Assembly (NCBI RefSeq): GCF_013623775.1
Contig: NZ_JABFAM010000010.1
Location: forward strand, 62,001-126,000
Reading direction: 5' to 3'
Length of the DNA stretch: 64,000 nucleotides
Origin: Rufibacter sp. XAAS-G3-1
Lineage (GTDB): Bacteria > Bacteroidota > Bacteroidia > Cytophagales > Hymenobacteraceae
Below the pieces are notes generated by a model that was not told the DNA's origin, made no database searches, and was given only the letters and a program-made list of their open reading frames with translations. Position numbers and translations under genes: made by a program. Each line of letters opens with the position of its first letter. Position 1 is the stretch's first letter. This document shows positions 59,362 to 64,000 of the stretch, piece after piece.

Positions 59362-59818
59362 ATCAGTGAGCCGGCTTATCGCTGCGCCTTTGGGCGGAGA
59401 GGAAAGTCCGGGCAACGCAGAGCATCCTGCTTCCTAACGGGAAGGCACCTGGCGGGAGACGGCCAGGTGACAGCCAGTGCCACAGAAAATAACCGCCCGT
59501 TTTTAGTTGTCAGTTTTTAGTTATCAATTGTTAGAAAACTAAAAACTGATAACTAAAAACTGACAACTAAAAACGGGTAAGGGTGAAAAGGTGCGGTAAG
59601 AGCGCACCAGCGGCTAGGCGACTAGTCCGGCTGGGTAAACCTCAGGAGTTGAAAGACCAAATAGGCTGACAGCGCCTCGCCTTAAGGGGAGGCTAAGGGC
59701 TGCTCGTCCGATGTCAGCGGGTAGGTTGATGGAGCCCCTCCGTGAGGACGGGCCTAGATAAATGATAAGCCATCTGCCCCAGGGCGGAGGACAAAACCCG
59801 GCTTACAGGCTCATTGGT
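59362..59818 (+). ncRNA. rnpB: RNase P RNA (class A)
   Basis: Catalytic RNA of tRNA 5' processing. Hallmarks: P1 ends GUGAGCC and GGCUCAUUGG, the universal GAGGAAAGUCCGGGC at about 59397, the ACAGAA motif at 59482, the GGUAAGGGUGAAA(A)GGUGCGGUAAGAGCGCACC block and the CAUAAAUGAUAAGCCAU-like 3' segment, then CCGGCUUACAGGCUC. A 31-bp palindrome is inserted in the P12 region at 59496-59577. A T-rich tract follows the 3' end. Confidence 0.95.
59496..59577. repeat. Palindromic insert in the P12 helix of rnpB
   Basis: Perfect 31-bp arms CCCGTTTTTAGTTGTCAGTT... (59496-59526) and complement (59547-59577), with internal TTTTTAGTT repeats. An A/T-rich hairpin within a G/C-rich RNA, most likely an inserted repeat that extends P12. 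Confidence 0.88.
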
Positions 59819-59865
59819 TTTTTTTTATTTTTCCCTTCCTTTTTTTTTGCCAATCTTCTTTGGGG

Positions 59866-60005
59866 CCTGTTTAAACTTTGTCTTTCGTGCTGCAAACGAC
59901 CATAGAGAGAACCTGCGTTCGCACTTTTATCGCCTTCGCAGCGCTGCCACGAAGCTCAAAAACCAATCTGCAGAACCTCACTCTTGCCACTTTCGCTTAC
60001 GACCC
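59866..60005. mobile_element. MITE-like element, copy E (partial, diverged)
   Basis: CCTGTTTAAACTTTGTCTTTCG with GTGCTGCAAACGACCATA, GAGAACCTGCGTTCGCAC and TTCGCAGCGCTGCCACG; no recognisable right end. An old copy directly after rnpB. Confidence 0.65.
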
Positions 60006-60121
60006 CGTGACGGCCATCGCCCGAACCGTTGAGATCAACATCTGGCAATTGCTGGGCGAAAAAGATGTACCGGCGCCTCTGCCTTACAACGGCTTTTAAT
60101 ATTTTCTAGCAACATTACCTT

Positions 60122-60283
60122 AGAGCTTGTTTAAATTTGAGGTTTGCTGGCGAAAATGACCAGAGAAAGGTTCTGCGGAAGCGTTTTTTGAGCAGCGTAG
60201 CAGCGCTACGGTGCGAGAAAAAGGTGAACGCAGGTTCTTTTTATGGTCGTTTGCAGCGCAAAGATGAAATTTAAACAAGCTCT
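60122..60283. mobile_element. MITE-like inverted-repeat element, copy F (162 bp)
   Basis: AGAGCTTGTTTAAATTTGAG left, AAATTTAAACAAGCTCT right, nearly identical to copies B and D. It ends 12 bases before the carbonic anhydrase ATG. Confidence 0.85.
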
Positions 60284-60295
60284 TATTCCTTACCC

Positions 60296-60922
60296 ATGCA
60301 CACCCAATCAAAGGAAACCCAGCGCCAATTAACCCCAGACTTGGCCTTCCAACTTCTGAAAGAAGGAAATGCCCGTTTCATCAACAACTTAAAGTCTCAC
60401 CGTAACCTGCTGCAACAGGTCAATGAAACAAAAGAAGGCCAGTTCCCCTTCGCCACCATTCTGAGTTGCATGGACTCCAGAACCTCGGCCGAACTGATCT
60501 TTGACCAGGGCCTGGGCGATATCTTCAGCATCCGGATTGCCGGCAACGTCCTGAACGAAGACATTTTGGGCAGCATGGAATACGCCACCCAGCTAGTGGG
60601 CACCAAAATTGTACTGGTGCTAGGCCACACCCGCTGCGGGGCAATCATGGGCGCGTGCGACCAAGTGGAACTAGGCTACCTGACGGGGCTGTTAAATAAA
60701 ATAAAACCGGCCATTGCCAGTGAGAAAGCAACAACCCAGAACCGAACCAGCCAGAATCTTTCCTTTGTGAGTAATGTTACCGAGATGAACGTGCATTTAA
60801 CGCTGGAGCGAATCAGGACGGAAAGCCCCATCATCTCTGCCTTAGAAACCCGGGGAGTGATAAAGGTTGTAGGCGGAATTTATGACGTGGAAACCGGTTT
60901 GGTGCAGTTTTTTGAGAAATAG
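60296..60922 (+). CDS. Beta-class carbonic anhydrase
   Basis: Interconverts CO2 and bicarbonate. 208 aa. Zinc ligands are Cys58 (CMDSR, with Asp60 and Arg62), His111 and Cys114 (HTRCGA). No signal peptide, cytosolic. A MITE ends 12 bases upstream and may supply or disrupt the promoter. Followed after 68 bases by a START-domain gene on the same strand. Confidence 0.93.
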   Translation: MHTQSKETQRQLTPDLAFQLLKEGNARFINNLKSHRNLLQQVNETKEGQFPFATILSCMDSRTSAELIFDQGLGDIFSIRIAGNVLNEDILGSMEYATQLVGTKIVLVLGHTRCGAIMGACDQVELGYLTGLLNKIKPAIASEKATTQNRTSQNLSFVSNVTEMNVHLTLERIRTESPIISALETRGVIKVVGGIYDVETGLVQFFEK

Positions 60923-60990
60923 GCGCTAAACCGGCGGCTAATCTGTTGCGCTTTGGGATTCCGGGTAAACAGTTCAATCAAACCATAAGA

Positions 60991-61632
60991 ATGAAGAGAC
61001 CTACATTATTTTTGCTGTTGCTATGGCTTGGTCTGGGCGACAGCCCCGGTGCGTTGGCGCAGGAAAACTGGGAATTGCAGAAAAACCAGGATGGCATTGC
61101 GGTGTACACAAAGCAACTGGAGAACGCATCTGTGAAGCAAATCAAAGTGGTGTGTGAACTGCCGGGCACTACCGCCAATTTGGTGAACCTACTCAAGAAT
61201 GTGGAGCACCATTCAGATTGGGTATACCTGAACCGGAAAACGACGCTTCTGAAACGGAAGAGCGAAAACGCCCTCATCTACTACACCGAAGCAGACATGC
61301 CCTGGCCACTTGACGACCGCGACCTGGTGGTAGAAGCCACCTTCTCTCCCATCACCAAAAACAACACGGCCCGGGTAGAAGTAAGAAGTTTATCCGGTTT
61401 CCTGCCCGTTAAGAAAGGCTTCGTGCGGATTCCTTCTTCCCTGGCCACCTGGGAGATAACCCAACTACCCGGAAACAAAATCAAGGTGGAATACCTGTTC
61501 ACGGTAAACCCGGGTGGTTCTGTACCCGCCTGGCTCGTGAATGCCACCGTAGCCGTAGGCCCCCATAAAACCTTCCAGAATCTACGAGGCATATTGGCCA
61601 AAATGGCGAAAGAACAGGCTAAGCAACTCTAG
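60991..61632 (+). CDS. Secreted START/Bet v1-like domain protein
   Basis: 213 aa with a signal peptide (MKRPTLFLLLLWLGLGDSPG, cut near AQE). START lipid-binding fold: WELQKNQDGIAVYTKQLENA, YYTEADMPWPLDDRDLVVEA and LPGNKIKVEYLFTVNPGGSVPAWLVN are family hallmarks. Probably binds a hydrophobic ligand in the periplasm. The ATG at 60991 was chosen, since an earlier start at 60946 would lie before the signal peptide. Confidence 0.85.
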   Translation: MKRPTLFLLLLWLGLGDSPGALAQENWELQKNQDGIAVYTKQLENASVKQIKVVCELPGTTANLVNLLKNVEHHSDWVYLNRKTTLLKRKSENALIYYTEADMPWPLDDRDLVVEATFSPITKNNTARVEVRSLSGFLPVKKGFVRIPSSLATWEITQLPGNKIKVEYLFTVNPGGSVPAWLVNATVAVGPHKTFQNLRGILAKMAKEQAKQL

Positions 61633-61759
61633 ACTACAACTCTGGTTTCAAGCCAATTCCTCTAAAAGAGCCTCTAAATGGCTTCCGCTCACTTCCATTC
61701 TGAAGAAAGGAAATTTAAATCACCCCTGAATGATTGGTGTATCTTAGAAGGAGACGAGT

Positions 61760-61878
61760 GGGGAACCAGAACCCACCCCTCCCAGAAACTAATCTTGTAA
61801 GGAAACTTTAGCTAACGGCACAATTTGGGATTTATCAATCCGAAAGAGCTGGAAGGATAAATCCGCGCCATAGAGGGG
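61760..61878. repeat. Partial repeat flanks
   Basis: A CCAGAACCCACCCCTCCC fragment and a GGGATTTATCAATCC palindrome beside GGATAAATCCGCGCCAT, remnants of the families at 6033-6256 and 36618. No gene in 61633-61880. Confidence 0.55.
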
Positions 61879-61879
61879 A

Positions 61880-62245
61880 AAGTAGAACCCACCCCTACCC
61901 TCCTAGGAGGGGAATACGCCTTTGCAGGGAATACAGGTAATCCAACCAGTAACCGCTACTACATTTACTACTTTCCCCATTTCCAGTCTTCCCCGAGCGC
62001 GCCTCGCTTTTGGCCATAGATAGGCAAAACTAAGAGAGACAGACTTCTCAGGCCGAAAGGGCAGTGCGAGAGGGGAAGACGGGGCCCCGCGGCCGTGAGC
62101 GCTTACCGCCAAAGCTGGAACAATACAGCACTTGCACCCACGAAACGAACAGAGTAGCCAAGGGAACAGCAAAGGCGTGCACCTACTCATATCCACGCAA
62201 AAACAGCTAAGGGAACACCGTGAGGCATGCACCTACCATTACTCT
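61880..62245 (+). repeat. Dispersed structured repeat, copy 5 (R1 family)
   Basis: GAACCCACCCCTACCCTCCT then GGAGGGGAATACGCC flank at 61882-61925, core from CCATTTCCAGTCTTCCCC at about 61977 to CTTGCACCCACG near 62140. Ends about 160 bases before the phe promoter. Confidence 0.85.
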
Positions 62246-62401
62246 AAAGCCCAGTTCTAAACGCAGAAATGAACCAGTAGGGGTATTAGTCCCAGATAGG
62301 CAAAACAAGCCCATTCTTCCAAACAACTGTTTGCTTATACTTTATTTTTATCAAACTAACAAGCGTTTTATTGCTATTTTTCAAAAATTTATTCCAAAAA
62401 A

Positions 62402-62433
62402 TTTGGAAGTAAATAGAGCAGCCCGTATGTTTG
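62402..62433 (+). promoter_or_regulatory. phe leader promoter
   Basis: TTTG (62402-62405), 20-base spacer, TATGTTTG (62426-62433): a good Bacteroidota promoter match. It overlaps an ATG at 62427, which is therefore not the leader start. Confidence 0.65.
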
Positions 62434-62453
62434 AGCATCCTTACAGCAAGACA

Positions 62454-62522
62454 ATGATTCAGCGTAATTCTTACTTTTATGGTTTTTACTTTTTTGGACT
62501 CCAGCCGGGGCTCAACAGGTAA
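62454..62522 (+). CDS. pheL: Phe/Tyr-rich leader peptide of pheA (pheL)
   Basis: 22 aa containing SYFYGFYFFG, that is 5 Phe and 3 Tyr within 9 residues, then LQPGLNR and TAA. Starvation for Phe or Tyr should stall ribosomes here. The antiterminator arm GCCGGGGCTC (62504-62513) is inside the last codons, so a ribosome that completes the peptide would cover it. Start chosen downstream of the -7 box. Confidence 0.83.
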   Translation: MIQRNSYFYGFYFFGLQPGLNR

Positions 62523-62556
62523 GACTTTGCGTTAAAAAACAATAAGAAAACCCTCA

Positions 62557-62583
62557 GAGCCCCGCCGAAAGCGGGGCTTTTTT
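62557..62583 (+). terminator. pheA attenuator terminator
   Basis: AGCCCCGC / GCGGGGCT hairpin (62558-62565, 62571-62578) followed by T6. Its 5' arm GAGCCCCGCC pairs equally well, 10 of 10, with GCCGGGGCTC at 62504-62513. The T tract ends 5 bases before the pheA ATG. Confidence 0.87.
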
Positions 62584-62587
62584 CGTT

Positions 62588-63481
62588 ATGAACAGAGCCC
62601 TAAAAATCGCCATTCAGGGAGGCCCCGCGTCTTTCCATGAAACTGCCGCCAAACAACTGTTTCCGGCTTCTTCCATCAGTACGCTCTCCTGCGCATCCTT
62701 CCCAGAGTTGTGCGAGGCGCTGGAATCTGGCTTGGTAGACTTCGCGGTCATGGCCGTGCAGAATTCCCTGGCCGGGCCATTGTTGCCCAACTATGGCCTC
62801 ATGAACCAGCACGGACTCTCCATTACGGCGGAGCGTTGGCTGCTGCTAGACCAAACCCTCATGGCCTTGCCGGGCCAAAAGCTGGAAGACATTCAGGAGA
62901 TCTGGTCGCACCCTATTGCCCTGCTGCAGTGCTGTGATTACATTGAAAGCCACCCCGGCGTAAAAACCAGAGAGACAGCAGACACCGCAGACACCGCCCG
63001 TCTGTTAAAGGAAGGCCAGATCAAGGGAGTTGCCGCCATTGCCAGCCGCAAAGCCGCCGAACTGTATGGCTTGGAGGTGTTGCATGACAACGTGGCCAAT
63101 GCCGAGGAGAACTACACCCGTTTCGTGGTGCTTTCGCGGGAGAAAACCACCAAGGCGGCCAATAAAGCGACCTTGCTTCTACCCTATCCGGTGGTGAGGT
63201 TCTCGCTGGAAAACGTGCTGGAGAAATTAGACCAGGAGCTTCTGGAATTGACCATGCTGCAGCCGCTTCCTTCTAGTAACCCGGGCCAGCCCGCACAATG
63301 GGTGCTGGAACTGGAAGGCGAGCAGGCCGCCTGCATCACCCAGGCCTTAGCTGCGCTAAGGACGGTGGCCCCCAAGCACACGGTATTGGGTTTGTACCCT
63401 AAAGCCGAGGCTCCGCTGCCGCAAGACCGTTTGGCCGGTTGCCTGTCCTCTATTCTGACCGCTAAGTCTGAATTGGTATGA
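62588..63481 (+). CDS. pheA: Prephenate dehydratase
   Basis: Converts prephenate to phenylpyruvate for phenylalanine. 297 aa. IAIQGGPASFHE at the start, the catalytic loop AVMAVQNSLAGPLLPNYGLM (with Asn-Ser) and a DTADTARLLKEG region, then a C-terminal ACT regulatory domain beginning near VVRFSLENVLEKLD. Lacks a chorismate mutase domain. Controlled by the leader upstream; overlaps the aminotransferase start by four bases. Confidence 0.93.
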   Translation: MNRALKIAIQGGPASFHETAAKQLFPASSISTLSCASFPELCEALESGLVDFAVMAVQNSLAGPLLPNYGLMNQHGLSITAERWLLLDQTLMALPGQKLEDIQEIWSHPIALLQCCDYIESHPGVKTRETADTADTARLLKEGQIKGVAAIASRKAAELYGLEVLHDNVANAEENYTRFVVLSREKTTKAANKATLLLPYPVVRFSLENVLEKLDQELLELTMLQPLPSSNPGQPAQWVLELEGEQAACITQALAALRTVAPKHTVLGLYPKAEAPLPQDRLAGCLSSILTAKSELV

Positions 63482-64000
63482 TCATCTCCAGCGCCCAACG
63501 ACTAGAACACGTGCAGGAGTACTACTTCTCCCGCAAACTGGCCGAAGTGAGGGCCCTCAACGCCCAGGGCCGCAACATTATCAACCTGGGCATAGGTGAC
63601 CCCGACATGGCTCCTTCAGAGGAAACCATTGAGGCCTTGGTCTCCACGGGCAGAAAACCCGGTGTGCACGGCTATCAACCCTACAACTCCATCGCTCCGC
63701 TAAGAGAGGCCATTGCCAATTGGTACCAGCGCACCTACTTGGTTGAACTGAACCCCGAGCAGGAAATACTGCCGCTCATGGGCTCCAAGGAAGGTATCTT
63801 CCACGTGTCTATGGCGTTCCTGAACCCCGGCGACAAAGTGCTGGTGCCCAACCCCGGCTATCCGGCGTATGCCGCGGCCGCAAAACTGGTGGGCGCTGAC
63901 CCCGTTTTTTACACCTTAAAAGAAGAAAACGGCTGGCTCCCAGATTTCCAGGAACTGGAAACGTTGCTGCAAGCCGGAAACGTAAAACTCATGTGGGTGA
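63478..64000 (+). CDS. Class I/II aminotransferase (aspartate/aromatic type), partial
   Basis: Starts at ATG 63478 (ATGA overlap with the pheA stop) and runs off the window end. 174 codons seen: INLGIGDPDMAPSEET, YNSIAPLREAIANWY, PLMGSKEGIFH and LVPNPGYPAYAAAAK, all conserved fold-type I PLP features. Position after pheA suggests transamination of phenylpyruvate or hydroxyphenylpyruvate, in line with the pheA-aminotransferase-tyrA order of Bacteroidota. The catalytic Lys lies beyond the end. Confidence 0.88.
   Translation, partial: MIISSAQRLEHVQEYYFSRKLAEVRALNAQGRNIINLGIGDPDMAPSEETIEALVSTGRKPGVHGYQPYNSIAPLREAIANWYQRTYLVELNPEQEILPLMGSKEGIFHVSMAFLNPGDKVLVPNPGYPAYAAAAKLVGADPVFYTLKEENGWLPDFQELETLLQAGNVKLMWV

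Noticed and set aside
62427-62453. Upstream ATG for the phe leader peptide
   Set aside because: It lies inside the -7 promoter box, so it should not be in the transcript.

Overview
This window is chromosomal DNA of a Bacteroidota bacterium, most likely a Cytophagales/Hymenobacteraceae member of the Rufibacter–Pontibacter type. The genus is inferred from gene content, not proven. The evidence is the set of Bacteroidota-typical families (DUF3127, DUF3276, DUF4377, DUF2027-Smr, DUF2279, TonB receptor, OmpA with thrombospondin type-3 repeats, M49 peptidase), promoters matching TTG-N19/20-TAnnTTTG, and weak Shine-Dalgarno signals. No phage, conjugative element, rRNA or tRNA was seen.

Layout: 0.6-7.3 kb holds an L,D-transpeptidase, an M1 aminopeptidase and a cyanophycin-degrading pair (cyanophycinase and isoaspartyl peptidase). 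7.5-15.7 kb has DUF3127, an SDR, an AlbA_2 protein, an ABC exporter divergent from a LytS/LytTR two-component system, dapA and a hydrolase. 16-26.5 kb has a LutA-like protein with HMG-CoA lyase, DNA repair glycosylases, DUF58 with RlpA, DUF3276, an aldo/keto reductase, ychF, OmpA and DinB. 26.8-36.4 kb has an M49 peptidase, a GT39-like membrane protein, a broken DUF962 gene with four in-frame TAG codons, and a small-protein/TonB/BNR locus. 37-41.4 kb has an ybbP/ybbA/tesA-like cluster. 41.6-43 kb is a small accessory patch with a transposase remnant.

43-53 kb is the aromatic amino acid region: trpEGDCFBA followed by a DAHP synthase, with a phenylalanine-hydroxylase-like protein nearby that has lost two of its three iron ligands. 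The trp operon is preceded by what reads as two tandem attenuators, each with its own Trp-Trp leader peptide, antiterminator arm and intrinsic terminator. The window ends in pheA and an aminotransferase, preceded by a Phe/Tyr-rich leader peptide and attenuator of the same design. In all three the antiterminator arm lies at, or a few codons before, the leader stop codon, so a ribosome that finishes the leader would mask it. 53-61.6 kb carries DUF2279, HicAB, an acetoacetate-decarboxylase-fold protein, Smr, an atypical pyruvate kinase, RNase P RNA with a long palindromic insert, carbonic anhydrase and a START protein.

The intergenic DNA is unusually rich in repeats: five copies of a roughly 250-bp structured element, six copies of a roughly 160-bp MITE-like element, three copies of a roughly 90-bp inverted repeat, arrays of tandem short palindromes, a 72-bp perfect palindrome, and a very abundant roughly 37-bp palindrome that also appears inside trp coding regions.
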